Shown here: positions 9,297 to 19,785 of the stretch, piece after piece
Layout of the letters: each line of letters begins with the position of its first letter
Position numbering within the stretch: position 1 is the first letter of the stretch
Assembly (NCBI GenBank): GCA_037953745.1
Contig: JBAKBP010007461.1
Location: 1 to 64,000 of the forward strand
From: Lithodes maja
Lineage: Eukaryota > Arthropoda > Malacostraca > Decapoda > Lithodidae
Length of the DNA: 64,000 nt
Direction of reading: 5' to 3'
Notes under the pieces: generated by a model
The model's database searches: none
What the model was told of the DNA's origin: nothing
Seen by the model: the letters and a program-made list of their open reading frames with translations, nothing else
Translations under genes and position numbers: made by a program

Positions 9297-9603
9297 TTAG
9301 TTTGTTCCCTAGACCTCCATCAAGCTTAAAATTACACCCCCTTGAGTCCCTTTCAAGATAAATTTGTACATTTTTCGGTAGAAAAATTTCCCGGCTGAAG
9401 GCCGGTTCCTCTTAAATTACAGGCTCGCTATCGCTCGCCAGGATAAAATCGACACCTGAATGGCACGAAAGGTCTTAATATGGGGTGAAAGTTCTTAAAA
9501 TCGCTAAACTAATGGGGACACGTTTTATAATATCAAAAGCAATGGGGCTAAACATGAGGGAGAAAGGGGTCAAGAAAAAGGTCCCTCAAGTGGAAATCTC
9601 CCC
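9297..9603. mobile_element. TTAA-flanked repeat related to the foldback family
   Basis: Bounded by TTAA at 9293-9296 and 9604-9607, with short inverted ends (GGGGAGGTATTTA and GAAATCTCCCC). Inside are the TTTGTACATTTTTCGGTAG and GCTCGCTATCGCTCGCC blocks also found in the 7546-7942 and 37220-37446 copies. There is no ORF. Confidence 0.6.
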
Positions 9604-9709
9604 TTAACTCTATTGCTCAAGAGCTTGAATGAAAATTAATACAAACACAAACACACTTGTTCAGTAGAGCCCATATCTCCACCAGCTGTGCTAACCAGAA
9701 CAAGTGTCA

Positions 9710-9729
9710 TATATATATATATATATATA

Positions 9730-9778
<49 letters not shown>
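9710..9778. repeat. (AT)n microsatellite
   Basis: An AT dinucleotide tract interrupted once by CTG near 9730. Confidence 0.95.
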
Positions 9779-9780
<2 letters not shown>

Positions 9781-10003
9781 GTTATACGTCCTATTTGCGG
9801 CCGTGTTGGTTCGCGCTCATTATGGTCCGTGGCTGATCTGGGCAGAGCCAAACCATCGACTTAGTTGGGTTGGTTCTTCCCGCGTCTCTCTAGTTCTTGT
9901 TTTCACATTTTTTTTTACTTCTTCTTCTTTCCATTTGTTTCTACTTCTTGTTCTTCCAATTTCTCTTTACTTCTTATTCTTCCCATATATTGCTATATTT
10001 TGT

Positions 10004-10190
10004 TCTTTCCATTTGTTTCTACTTCTTATTCGTCCAATGTCTGTCTTCATCTTGTTCTTTCCATTTGTTTCTACTTCTTATTCGTCCAATGTCTGTCTTC
10101 ATCTTGTTCTTTCCATTTGTTTCTACTTCTTATTCGTCCAATGTCTGTCTTCATCTTGTTCTTTCCATTTACTTCTCCTTCTTGTTTTTC
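10004..10190. repeat. Pyrimidine-rich minisatellite, 52 bp period
   Basis: TTCGTCCAATG recurs at 10029, 10081 and 10133, giving a 52 bp unit in about 3.5 copies. The overlapping ORFs (9704-10361) are low-complexity artefacts. Confidence 0.9.
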
Positions 10191-10199
10191 TTTGTTCTA

Positions 10200-10273
10200 T
10201 GTTGTTGTTGTTGTTGTTATTGCTGTAGTTATCGTTGTTGTTGCAGTTATAGTTGTTGTTATTGTTGTTGTTG
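10200..10273. repeat. (GTT)n-rich simple sequence
   Basis: An interrupted GTT/ATT trinucleotide tract that directly abuts the NAMPT stop codon. On the gene strand the early 3' UTR is therefore CAA/AAC-rich. Confidence 0.9.
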
Positions 10274-10405
10274 TTATTTACTCTCTGATGCGATAAAGGC
10301 TAGCACATCAATGTCCTGGGGGGTGATCTTGGCCCTCTGGCGGATCTCGTCGAACGTGTAGTCCTTCAGTAACTCCCCGTTCTCAAACACCGGCACCAGC
10401 AGGTC
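10274..10405 (-). CDS. NAMPT: NAMPT last coding exon (nicotinamide phosphoribosyltransferase)
   Basis: NAMPT makes nicotinamide mononucleotide from nicotinamide and PRPP, the rate-limiting step of NAD salvage in the cytosol and nucleus. Read on the minus strand, the exon follows a CCCTCCCTCAG acceptor, begins in phase 0 with DLLVPVFENGELL, continues YTFDEIRQRAK, and ends SESK and TAA. This matches the C-terminus of animal NAMPT (the DLL-x-VF-x-NG and FDEIR motifs). The preceding exon (36667-36855) ends in phase 0 with DKGQ, so the join recreates the conserved GQ-DLL. The exon has 44 codons including the stop. A 26 kb intron separates the two exons. No nearby polyadenylation signal was identified. 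Confidence 0.92.
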   Translation of the reverse strand, partial: DLLVPVFENGELLKDYTFDEIRQRAKITPQDIDVLAFIASESK

Positions 10406-10597
10406 CTGAGGGAGGGGAAATCTATGTTATTCTTGCTATAAACAGTATGTAACTGGAACTAGTCAAACAACGTAATTTACTCCTCTGGTTCAACGTAATT
10501 TACTTCTCTGTTTAACTATTTTTGGCTGTTTACAAATTTCACACCTATATTTGATAAAGTTCCAATAACATTAACTGCATTGTGGGTCACTAACACA

Positions 10598-10801
10598 TAC
10601 ATACATACATCTAAAGACCGACTGCTCTACACGGAGTGCGGTTCTGGTCTCACATCGTAATGGCGGCACTCCAAGCAGCCCTATTCAGAGCTGCCTCATT
10701 TGTAAATTTTTTTTTATTAAAGATCAGACCGTAAGGTTTGATCCCACATCTTTCTTGGTTTGCCCCTTGGTGCAGTTCTCTGCACGTTCGGGGACCTGTA
10801 T
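10598..10801 (-). mobile_element. LINE-C 3' portion, left of the Gmr1 insertion
   Basis: On the minus strand this matches the C-terminal coding region and 3' UTR of LINE-C at about 60410-60610 (shared CCCCTTGGTGCAG block). It is cut at 10801 by the LTR element and continues at 18905. A poly(T) tract interrupts it near 10709. Confidence 0.8.
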
Positions 10802-12703
10802 TGTGACGCTCCTGCATAGTAGCCACGTGCGGGCATGCGCGCGTGTCGGCTGCCCAGCCGTTTAGAAACCGGCTGGCGGCAGCCAGCCGGCCGGCTTTTC
10901 CTTAGTATATATCCTACGACAATGTAACTAATGTCTGGGATATTCTTATCTTGTTTCACAGCTTGAAGCTGCCCTTATTCTTAACCAACGCATCTTAGTA
11001 TATTTTATTCTCGATAGTTGATTGTTTCATTATAATATATAAGATGTAAGTCTAGTGAGAGTGGGAGGAGACGAGCGGGAGAGAGAGACCGGCTGGGGGA
11101 CGTTGCTTCGCGCGGGCGCGGAGAGTCTAGCTTGGGACGAGCCTGATGTTGCCAATTTGATCGCAACGTTAGGCTTAGTTTCGACTCACGCAAGGGGTAG
11201 AGGATTTTGACCCGGCAACGGTGTTGAGTGTTGCCAAGCATGGGATGTATTTCGCATGCCTAGGGTGGGGTCCAGACAGATTCAAGACTCAGAGCTCACC
11301 TCACTGTCGTACCCTTCGGACCCCCTTGATATCTATCCCTCTCAACCCCACTTAGAAACTTTCTCTCTTACTTTGTATACCTTCCTTCCACTACTTCACC
11401 AGTCTATTTAATTACCCCATCCCCTTGATAGACCTTATATCTATTATTGTATTAACGACGAGCTCTCAGATAACTAGATAGGATTTTGGGCCTTATGCAG
11501 AGATTTAATTGTTAATGAGACCTAGGAAGCTTTTTTGTTGTCTCATATTTGGTGGTTTCATGCTTGCTAGTGTGTTCTTGTGGCAGGTGAGCAGGGGCTA
11601 GACCGGAGGGGGGGCTTTTTGCGATCCTTTAAGTAAAGTCTGCTGGTGCGAGTCCTTTGGACCTGCACAACATTACTAGGATACCCGTGGGAGTCTGGGG
11701 GCATTTTCTTGTCTGTGTGCCTGTGTGTCTAGTGTTGTGTTGTGTGAGGGCCCTTGCCTAGTCCACTCAGCACTGCGCTAGCACGTCTTGCGTTTGTTTT
11801 AGGGTCGCCAGGAGAGAGTCAGATACTTGGGATCTGAGTCTCTCAAGAGAGCACCCTTTCAATTAGAGTAATTTGGCGCACAGACTTGGGAACGTCCCTA
11901 GGCTAGAGCAGGTGGCTCAGCCCGGGTATCCGAAGCCTATATCCTTCCGGCTAGACCTCTGCCACCTGGCAGATTAACAACTCGGGGTTTATCATCTCTG
12001 TATGCTTGTTATTGTGCCACAGTTTTACCGTTTTTGTGAGCATTGTGAGTCAGGGTGTGGCTTAGAGACTCTGTCCGAGCAGGCTTGCCTGACTAAGAGT
12101 GAGAAGCACACCTGTATGTGGTTATGTTGCGAGTTGCTGCCTTTATTTAATTATACCTATGCCATTATACACTGTATGGCCTATCACTAGTATTTATTCC
12201 TGCTTATGAGTTAAGAGTTCTCTAAATCCGTAACTTACTTTCTTTGCTAAGCATCAGATCCTACAGTAGCCGCATGCAGTTTAGAAACCTGCATCTTGTC
12301 TACCTGTACAATGTTTTGAGGACTGTTTGCTTTCACCTTCTTTCACGCAGGGGGTGATTAGTTGTATTAATTAACGTAACGTTAAATGTACTTTCTTCTA
12401 GTTTGTTATTAAATTGTTTCTGCAATTTAATTCCGTTATCTATCTTTTCCTTGAAGCTTTAAGTCAACTTAATTGTGTGATCTTTTATCTAGCCTGCTTG
12501 ACTATCAGCAGTCTATAGTGTGTGCACCCTGTAACCGAGTCATAGGATACCTTGTTGTCCAGGCAGGACTCTTGACGGTTTAGGGTGGTTTGTTGCCTGG
12601 GTTTATAGAGAAGGGTTGGATCTAGCGTTTTCCGTTGTTGCTTGTTGCCGCATACCTAGTCCAATAGAAAGAGCCCAGTGTTTATATATCCCAGGACGTA
12701 ACA
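10802..12703 (+). repeat. Left LTR of the Gmr1-like element
   Basis: Begins TGTGACGCTCC and ends GACGTAACA. A GC-rich palindromic segment (GGCTGGCGGCAGCCAGCC) lies near its start. Length 1902 bp. ORFs inside it (for example 12002-12190) recur in the right LTR but match nothing I recognise. Confidence 0.92.
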
Positions 12704-12722
12704 AATGGCGACCTTGCATAGG
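12704..12722 (+). promoter_or_regulatory. Primer-binding site of the Gmr1-like element
   Basis: AATGGCGACCTTGCATAGG follows the LTR directly. The TGG start would pair with the CCA end of a tRNA. The same TGGCGACC opens the site of the element at 60618 and of the minus-strand element at 20271-35623. The tRNA is not identified. Confidence 0.7.
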
Positions 12723-12917
12723 ATTTACTGAACAGAGGAATATAGTGGTCATTTGTTTTGAGATTCCTTATGATTAAAGGAATACAGTGGACATAGTTTT
12801 TTTTTTTGGAGCAACCAATATAACACATTAAAGACTTTAAATAACATTAGTATATACATACTTGCATAGGAGATAAGGCACATTCTATAACCGTGATAAT
12901 TACTGCAGTGCACAAAC

Positions 12918-15900
12918 ATGTCTAATACATCAGAACACAGTGATGGGTCAGGTCACGATACAGGCTCGGAGGGAGAAAGACCTGTGGAGTGGCTAGTCGA
13001 TAGCAAGGAGGGTGCTAGAAGATTTTTAGAGGTGCCCCTTACCGCTGCCAGGGTGTTGAAGCTGAATAAGTATGGCTTAAAGTGTGTGGCAGGTCTTCAG
13101 GGTTACCAGGGTTTAAGTGGCATGAGGAAAGATCAGCTGAGGACTTTGATATTGGGTTTAGAAGGGAGAGACCTGGGTGGAGAGGCGACTGGGGGCCCCG
13201 GTCCCCAGCCCCCCCTCCACTCTACCCCCATATCAAACGTCAGGGTGCCTGAATTTAGTACATACCCCCAAGTTGATGGTCAATGGCAGCGTGGAATTCA
13301 ATCACAGGGACCCTCTCCATTAAATGCACCTTCCCCTCCTCAAGGGTTAACTCCAGATTTGTTGTTTCGGCTTGAGATGGCCAAGGTTGAGGCCGCCGAA
13401 AGACAGGTTAGTGTGCAGGCTGAGGTTGCTGCTAGAGCTCAGGTTGAGGCTGCTAGAGCTCAGGCTGAGGCTGCAGAGAGAACAGCTATACGAGAGGCTG
13501 AACTGCAGGCAGAGTCTACTAGGTATCGGGCTGACAGGGAGCTGGAGAGATCTCGAGTGGAGGTAACAGGGCGAAATATTGGGGGAGGTAACAGACATCG
13601 GGACCAATCATTGTCGCACCTGCTTAAACTAGTTCCTGTGTTCGATGAATCATGTGTAACTGAGTTTTTTATGCGATTTGAGAAGAAGTGTCAGGAACAC
13701 CAGTGGCCTCAGGAAAAGTGGGCAGCATTAGTTTCATCAAGACTCCTAGGAAAGGGGCTAAAAGCGTATGATGCACTACCTTTAGAGTCCTGTGTAGTTT
13801 ATGATGAGCTAAAGAAGGCTGTGCTACGGGCCTATGAGTTACAACCAGAAACTTACCGCTTGAAGTTTCGGGGTGTTACTAAGGGCAAGGATAGTACCTT
13901 CCTAGAACACGCCCGGGACTTGTCTGATGCACTACGACATTGGCTGCGTTCTGAGAGGGCAGCTACTTTTAAAGAGTTGAGTGAGCTGGTTCTCTTGGAG
14001 CAGTTCTTTAAGTGCACAGGCGGGGACTTAACATTAAATATAAAGGAAAAAAATCCTAGAACTCTCCAGGAGGCAGCAGAAATGGCTGACCTCCGACTGT
14101 CATTAATTCGAGGGTGCGAAGCAGCAGCTAGGAGTGAGTCGGGTGCAAAGGATCGTACCCCTCCCCCTCCCAAGAATTTTGATACACATAAATACACAAA
14201 ACCATGTAGCACTGACAATAAAACTGAACATAAACCAAATACCGTCCCGTATAAGAAGTCTAATGGTACCTCCCACTCCCAAGGGAAACCAAAGAGTAAA
14301 GAGTGCTTTGCATGTCACAAGGAGGGTCACTTTGCAAATGCTTGTCCGAACAAGCCACCAAACAAGGTTGTGTCATTGGTCCGCAGCATAGGGGTGTCAC
14401 CTATATCTTCTGAGTTTGCCAAGGGTAGTTCGTCAGAGGTTGGGACACAGCCTGTGTTCAAGAGTCCGGAAGGCTCGAACCCTGTCCGCGACGTCTTTGG
14501 GGGTCATAGAGGGCATGGTTTTGTGAGGTGGGCTGGCGAAAGGCGAGGAGTTAAGCTATTGCGTGATACGGGGGCTTCTCAGACCTTGTTAAAGAACTTT
14601 ACTGGTAGGCCGATTAACGCTGCTCGGGTGGTGGTAGTTCAGGGGATCAATGCTACGAAGTCCTACCCGCTGGTGCGGATGGAGCTGGAGGTGGGGGGTG
14701 TGGCGAAGGAGCTGGATGTCGGAATTGTAGAGAACTTGCCTGTTGGGGGCGTCGACCTCCTCCTCGGCAACGACTTTGCGGTGCCTGCTTCTAAGGTTTC
14801 ACCCTTGGTCGTTGCCGAGAAGTCGGCCGACGTTAGTAGGGAGGAACAGGAGTGGGTTGAGAAGTGTAGCGTACAAACCATGGCGTGTGTTGTGACGCGT
14901 TCTCAGACATCCGGAGCCTTGCAGCCACCACCTCAGTCTATCAAACCGCGGAGGAAAGGTCACAAGAAAACGGGAAGTGTTGGTCAATTGGAGAGTTTTG
15001 AGCCGGCAGTGTTTCTTGGTGACTCATTATTGGCACCTATGTTAGAGTCTGGAGAGGCCCCAGGACCTGTCACAGCTAGTGAGGAGGTAGGGCAGGAAGA
15101 GACTCCGAGGCAGCAACGTTACACACGGAGAGAAAAAAGGGTTGCTCAGTTTGATATTGGGGAAGGACTTGGGTTGCTTCGGAAGCATCTAGACAGGTTG
15201 GTTCCCTCAGATATTTGTAAACTGCAGTTGGAGGATCCGGAAGTTCAGAAGTGTGGTAATGGTGCTGTCGAGATCAAACACGAGGACGGGGAAACATGTC
15301 ATGTGAACCTGTTGGAGGAGTTTGTGAGGCAACCACCTGAGCAGTCTACTGTCCCTGCGTTGGTCTGCCATGGCCAAGGTGGAGAAGGAGAGGGGGGCAG
15401 TAGGACACAGGTGGAGGAGAGTAGGGATTGTCATGTCTCGGCGGAGCAGTGGGCGGGGGACACGAGTCTGGTGGCTGTGGAAGCGCTAGAGCCTGAGCAG
15501 CAGTGTGCAGCGCTCCAGCACCAGCTCGGTTCATACCCCACTGGTCGTGCCGAGCCCCTGAGCCTCACAACTCGGGCGGTGCAAGATGTTCCGCGGGCAG
15601 GTCACGTGAATGTTGAAAGACCGTTAGCCTCGTTGTTTCGGTGGTTCAAGGTGGGCGACGAGGCTTTGGCATGGTTGCCAGGTCAGGGTCGACCCATGGC
15701 TGCCAAGGGTGGTGGTCAAAAGGAGGACTTTGAGCAGATTGGTGAGGTTGGCTGTGGCATAGAAGTGCCCAGTCGTCGCATAGCCTCCCAATGCTGCTCT
15801 AGTCAATTGCAACAGCCCTACCATAGACCGACTGTATCTGGCCACGTCGCTAAAAGCGGTGATGCTGCGCAGGCAGATGTAGTCGTAAGAAATGCGGGGG

Positions 15901-16727
15901 TGTGCATGTACGGTATCGGCGGGGAAGCCTTAGCAATAATGAACTATGGGAGTGACTGCACAGGTGGTACTGATTGTCCCTCTCATGACCTGGCTGTTCT
16001 AGGGACGAAGGTGGAGAAGGAGGGAGACTACAGGTTAGAAGCTGCGGTCTCGGCTGGGTTGTGGGAAGGCACTAGGCATGTTGTTCGTGGAGACAGTGCA
16101 AGGCAGTTGTTTACTAGGCTATGGCAGTACTTTCGCATGTTTGTTCATTCTCCAGGCCTGATGTACGAAGTAGAATCCGACATGGAGGCTGGAGACAGTG
16201 CAAGGTTCAAATTGGCTCCCTACCGTATAAATCCTGCTCGACAGCCTGTGGTGCAAGCAGAGCTGGATTACGTGTTGACGAAGGGTCTGAGGGATAAGGA
16301 ATGTCGTGAGTGGTCGTTGCCTGTAACTTTGCAACCGGTGTTAAGTGGCAAGATCAGTGAGTGTGTTGATTGCGAGAGTGTGTGTGCATTATCCCTGACA
16401 GACGCCTATACCTTATCGAGAGTTGACGACACCATAGACCGCCTCGGGGCTGCATCGCCTATCACGAAGGTAGAACTAGTGAAAGGTTATTGGCAGGCCC
16501 CGTTGCCGGAAAGAGCGAAGAGAAATGCCAGTCTTGTGATGAACTGGGCAGTTTATCAGTGCCAGGTGTTGTTTTGCTGCCGGGACACAAGTTGGATGTG
16601 TGGCATGCTAAGGGCACTGATAATGTTTTGGCTGATTGTTTGTCACGGGAGGGTTTGTTTGCAGGAGAACCCTCGCCGTTCAGTCAGTGTGTGTTGGGAG
16701 TGGAGTAAAATAGGCTTGCCCCTGTAA
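12918..16727 (+). CDS. Gmr1-like Gag-Pol ORF lacking the integrase and RT cores
   Basis: A 1269-codon uninterrupted frame. A coiled, Ala/Glu/Arg-rich segment spans about residues 150-215. A SCAN-like Gag domain spans about 230-400 (AVLRAYELQPETYR, LLEQFFKC, EAAEMADLR), with a CCHC knuckle at about 463 (CFACHKEGHFANAC) and an aspartic protease near 545 (LRDTGASQTLL, then DLLLGNDFA). Integrase C-terminal tail fragments follow at about 794 (CHVNLLEEFV) and 910 (FKVGDEALAWLPGQG). The start of RT is at about 1097-1198 (FKLAPYRINPARQP, then VKGYWQAPL). The frame then runs out. A second frame (16540-16708) carries an RNase H end (WHAKGTDNVLADCLSR). The catalytic integrase DDE and the RT YxDD are absent. 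It could supply capsid and protease but not copy or integrate itself. Confidence 0.85.
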   Translation: MSNTSEHSDGSGHDTGSEGERPVEWLVDSKEGARRFLEVPLTAARVLKLNKYGLKCVAGLQGYQGLSGMRKDQLRTLILGLEGRDLGGEATGGPGPQPPLHSTPISNVRVPEFSTYPQVDGQWQRGIQSQGPSPLNAPSPPQGLTPDLLFRLEMAKVEAAERQVSVQAEVAARAQVEAARAQAEAAERTAIREAELQAESTRYRADRELERSRVEVTGRNIGGGNRHRDQSLSHLLKLVPVFDESCVTEFFMRFEKKCQEHQWPQEKWAALVSSRLLGKGLKAYDALPLESCVVYDELKKAVLRAYELQPETYRLKFRGVTKGKDSTFLEHARDLSDALRHWLRSERAATFKELSELVLLEQFFKCTGGDLTLNIKEKNPRTLQEAAEMADLRLSLIRGCEAAARSESGAKDRTPPPPKNFDTHKYTKPCSTDNKTEHKPNTVPYKKSNGTSHSQGKPKSKECFACHKEGHFANACPNKPPNKVVSLVRSIGVSPISSEFAKGSSSEVGTQPVFKSPEGSNPVRDVFGGHRGHGFVRWAGERRGVKLLRDTGASQTLLKNFTGRPINAARVVVVQGINATKSYPLVRMELEVGGVAKELDVGIVENLPVGGVDLLLGNDFAVPASKVSPLVVAEKSADVSREEQEWVEKCSVQTMACVVTRSQTSGALQPPPQSIKPRRKGHKKTGSVGQLESFEPAVFLGDSLLAPMLESGEAPGPVTASEEVGQEETPRQQRYTRREKRVAQFDIGEGLGLLRKHLDRLVPSDICKLQLEDPEVQKCGNGAVEIKHEDGETCHVNLLEEFVRQPPEQSTVPALVCHGQGGEGEGGSRTQVEESRDCHVSAEQWAGDTSLVAVEALEPEQQCAALQHQLGSYPTGRAEPLSLTTRAVQDVPRAGHVNVERPLASLFRWFKVGDEALAWLPGQGRPMAAKGGGQKEDFEQIGEVGCGIEVPSRRIASQCCSSQLQQPYHRPTVSGHVAKSGDAAQADVVVRNAGVCMYGIGGEALAIMNYGSDCTGGTDCPSHDLAVLGTKVEKEGDYRLEAAVSAGLWEGTRHVVRGDSARQLFTRLWQYFRMFVHSPGLMYEVESDMEAGDSARFKLAPYRINPARQPVVQAELDYVLTKGLRDKECREWSLPVTLQPVLSGKISECVDCESVCALSLTDAYTLSRVDDTIDRLGAASPITKVELVKGYWQAPLPERAKRNASLVMNWAVYQCQVLFCCRDTSWMCGMLRALIMFWLIVCHGRVCLQENPRRSVSVCWEWSKIGLPL
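16540..16708 (+). pseudogene. RNase H C-terminal remnant of the Gmr1-like pol
   Basis: In a frame different from the main ORF this encodes GHKLDVWHAKGTDNVLADCLSR-type sequence, the usual end of the gypsy RNase H domain. A deletion junction with a frame change near 16510-16545 joins it to the truncated RT. No domain follows before the polypurine tract, consistent with integrase lying upstream in this lineage. Confidence 0.7.
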
Positions 16728-16992
16728 GTGCAGCCACCATAAACAAATTAAAAAAAAAAAGCAAAAACCTTATAAAAACTCTGTATTTTTATAACGTGTA
16801 GAATTTTGTATAAGATGTTGTAGCAGTATCTAAGTTGAATGTTTTCGCTTATTGTCGCTAAGCTAGTTGAACTTGCTCGGTGGAGCGCAACAGTCGTTAT
16901 TTTTTTTATATATAGTGCCTTGTGTCGCAACAGTGTGTGGTACTATGAGAAGCTTTCTGTTAGATATGAAGAACTTAGTCAAGTGTCTTATA

Positions 16993-17004
16993 TCTTGGGG
17001 GAGG
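16993..17004 (+). promoter_or_regulatory. Polypurine tract of the Gmr1-like element
   Basis: CTTGGGGGAGG immediately precedes LTR2. It primes plus-strand DNA synthesis. Confidence 0.75.
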
Positions 17005-18904
17005 TATGACGCTCCTGCATAGTAGCCACATGCGGGCATGCGCGCGTGTCGGCTGCCCAGCCGTTTAGAAACCGGCTGGCGGCAGCCGGCCGGCCGGCTT
17101 TTCCTTAGTATATATCCTACGACAATGTAACTAATGTCTGGGATATTCTTATGTTGTTTCACAGCTTGAAGCTGCCCTTATTCTTAACCAACGCATCTTA
17201 GTATATTTTATTCTCGATAGTTGATTGTTTCATTATAATATATAAGATGTAAGTCTAGTGAGAGTGGGAGGAGACGAGCGGGAGAGAGAGACCGGCTGGG
17301 GGACGTTGCTTCGCGCGGGCGCGGAGAGTCTAGCTTGGGACGAGCCTGATGTTGCCAATTTGATCGCAACGTTAGGCTTAGTTTCGACTCACGCAAGGGG
17401 TAGAGGATTTTGACCCGGCAACGGTGTTGAGTGTTGCCAAGCATGGGATGTATTTCGCATACCTAGGGTGGGGTCCAGACAGATTCAAGACTCAGAGCTC
17501 ACCTCACTGTCGTACCCTTCGGACCCCCTTGATATCTATCCCTCTCAACCCTACTTAGAAACTTTCTCTCTTACTTTGTATACCTTCCTTCCACTACTTC
17601 ACCAGTCTATTTAATTACCCCATCCCCTTGATAGACCTTATATCTATTATTGTATTAACGACGAGCTCTCAGATAACTAGATAGGATTTTGGGCCTTATG
17701 CAGAGATTTAATTGTTAATGAGACCTAGGAAGCTTTTTTGTTATCTCATATTTGGTGGTTTCATGCTTGCTAGTATGTTCTTGTGGCAGGTGAGCAGGGG
17801 CTAGACCGAGGGGGGGCTTTTTGCGATCCTTTAAGTAAAGTCTGCTGGTGCGAGTCCTGTGGACCTGCACGACTTTACTAGGATACCCGTGGGAGTCTGG
17901 GGGCATTTTCTTGTCTGTGTGCCAGTGTGTCTAGTGTTGTGTTGTGTGAGGGCCCTTGCCTAGTCCACTCAGCACTGCGCTAGCACATCTTGCGTTTGTT
18001 TTAGGGTCGCCAGGAGAGAGTCAGATACTTGGGATCTGAGTCTCTCAAGAGAGCACCCTTTCAATTAGAGTAATTTGGCGCACAGACTTGGGAACGTCCC
18101 TAGGCTAGAGCAGGTGGCTCAGCCCGGGTATCCGAAGCCTATATCCTTCCGGCTAGACCTCTGCCACCTGGCAGATTAACAACTAGGGGTTTATCATCTC
18201 TGTATGCTTGTTATTGTGCCACAGTTTTACCGTTTTTGTGAGCATTGTGAGTCAGGGTGTGGCTTAGAGACTCTGTCCGAGCAGGCTTGCCTGACTAAGA
18301 GTGAGAAGCACACCTGTATGTGGTTATGTTGCGAGTTGCTGCCTTTATTTAATTATACCTATGCCATTATACACTGTATGGCCTATCACTAGTATTTATT
18401 CCTGCTTATGAGTTAAGAGTTCTCTAAATCCGTAACTTACTTTCTTTGCTAAGCATCAGATCCTACAGTAGCCGCATGCAGTTTAGAAACCTGCATCTTG
18501 TCTACCTGTACGATGTTTTGAGGACTGTTTGCTTTCACCTTCTTTCACACAGGGGTGATTAGTTGTATTAATTAACGTAACGTTAAATGTACTTTCTTCT
18601 AGTTTGTTATTAAATTGTTTCTGCAATTTAATTCCGTTATCTATCTTTTCCTTGAAGCTTTAAGTCAACTTAATTGTGTGATCTTTTATCTAGCCTGCTT
18701 GACTATCAGCAGTCTATAGTGCGTGCACCCTGTAACCGAGTCATAGGATACCTTGTTGTCCAGGCAGGACTCTTGATGGTTTAGGGTGGTTTGTTGCCTG
18801 GGTTTATAGATAAGGGTTGGATCTAGCGTTTTCCGTTGTTGCTTGTTGCCGCATACCTAGTCCAATAGAAAGAGCCCAGTGTTTATATATCCCAGGATGT
18901 AACA
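17005..18904 (+). repeat. Right LTR of the Gmr1-like element
   Basis: A 1900 bp copy of 10802-12703 with roughly 20 differences by eye. The first bases are TATGACG instead of TGTGACG. It ends GATGTAACA, followed by the GTAT duplication. Confidence 0.92.
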
Positions 18905-19155
18905 GTATCTTTTCATTCAACTTATTTAATCCATCCTCTCCACATGTCCAAACCATTCAAGCCTACGAGTAGGCCTATGCATCTCCTCACTGTTATTCTT
19001 GATACCTAACTGTCTCCTCAGCTCTTCAATAGATATCCTATCTCGCAGTTTGGCCCCAAACATCCATCTCACCATTCTCATCTCGTTTCATTCCATACTG
19101 TTGATATCATCCGCTTTGACAGGCCACGTTTTTAAAGCATATTTCATTGTGCTCA
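18905..19155 (-). mobile_element. LINE-C middle fragment, right of the Gmr1 insertion
   Basis: Continues the LINE-C copy broken at 10801. On the minus strand it matches about 60180-60420 (the WMCGARLQDRI / RMERNEM coding region). It is cut by a SINE at about 19156. Confidence 0.8.
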
Positions 19156-19587
19156 CAACCAGAAGGTCCCGGGTTCGAGACCCGGGCAGGGAAGAGACAT
19201 TTGGGCAAGTCTCCTAACGGTGTAGCCTCTGTTCACCTAGCAGTATAAATAGGAACCTGGAATAAGTGGACGAAGTTGTGACGTCCCATCTGGGGTTGGT
19301 GATCGGTTACAAGGTGAGATGGGTATCGTACTGGTCAACCTAAGCCTTCGGGTGAGACTGGTACCGTAGTGAGAATGGTACCGTACAGATTAACCCTAAG
19401 CCTTCGTTTCCAGATGTCGCCAATTGGCTAAAATACAGACTACACACACATTCACAGCCATTCCAACGATACATAAACACTTAACATGCATTTCATGCAA
19501 TACATTCCCAGTTAAGGAAGCGCGATAATAATGAGCTTAGCTCGCATTGCGTGGATTCCCCTTGACGAACAAGCAAGTGAAAGTGGC
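19156..19587 (+). mobile_element. tRNA-derived SINE inserted in LINE-C
   Basis: A box B (GGGTTCGAGACCC) starts a segment with AGTCTCCTAACGGTGTAGCC and GTTCACCTAGCAGTA, which I associate with a decapod SINE. The box A half is missing. LINE-C sequence is interrupted here and resumes near 19588. Confidence 0.65.
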
Positions 19588-19785
19588 AACAGTTCTCTGA
19601 ACTTTCACCAGCCGCATCTAATTCTGGCGATAGTGGTGGCCTCGGCCCCACTACTAGCGAAGATGGTATCTCCCAAGCAGCAAAACTTGTCCATCATCTC
19701 CAGTCCCTCATTGCCAAAGTTAACACTCTCAGGCCGATCATTGATCACAAGCTCACCTTTGCATACTATGCATACGAACACTTTG
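19588..19785 (-). mobile_element. LINE-C fragment (Cys-rich to C-terminal region)
   Basis: On the minus strand it encodes CIVCKGELVIND followed by LGDTI and IARIRCGW, matching LINE-C at about 59930-60110. It completes the LINE-C copy split by the Gmr1-like element and the SINE. Confidence 0.8.

Larger units (their letters stand above)
10802..18904 (+). mobile_element. Gmr1-like Ty3/gypsy LTR retrotransposon, internally deleted
   Basis: An 8.1 kb element with two ~1.9 kb LTRs, a primer-binding site right after LTR1, one long gag-pol-like ORF, and a polypurine tract before LTR2. A 4 bp target duplication, GTAT, lies at 10798-10801 and 18905-18908. The LTRs differ at roughly 20 positions (about 99% identical by eye), so the insertion is recent. 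Domain order in the ORF is Gag (SCAN-like)-CCHC-protease-integrase tail-RT-RNase H remnant, the unusual order of the Gmr1 lineage. The integrase core and most of RT are missing, so the element is non-autonomous. It lies inside a LINE-C copy in the NAMPT intron. Confidence 0.88.

Noticed and set aside
9297..9603. Confident piggyBac MITE
   Set aside because: TTAA flanks are present, but the ends start GGGG instead of the usual C-rich piggyBac terminus, so only a TTAA-flanked repeat is claimed.
9704..10361. Three overlapping plus-strand ORFs
   Set aside because: Translations of AT and CTT/GTT low-complexity DNA, and they overlap the NAMPT last exon on the other strand.
12002..12190. 62-codon ORF repeated in both Gmr1-like LTRs (also 18204-18392)
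   Set aside because: Short, unrecognisable, and duplicated only because the LTRs are copies.
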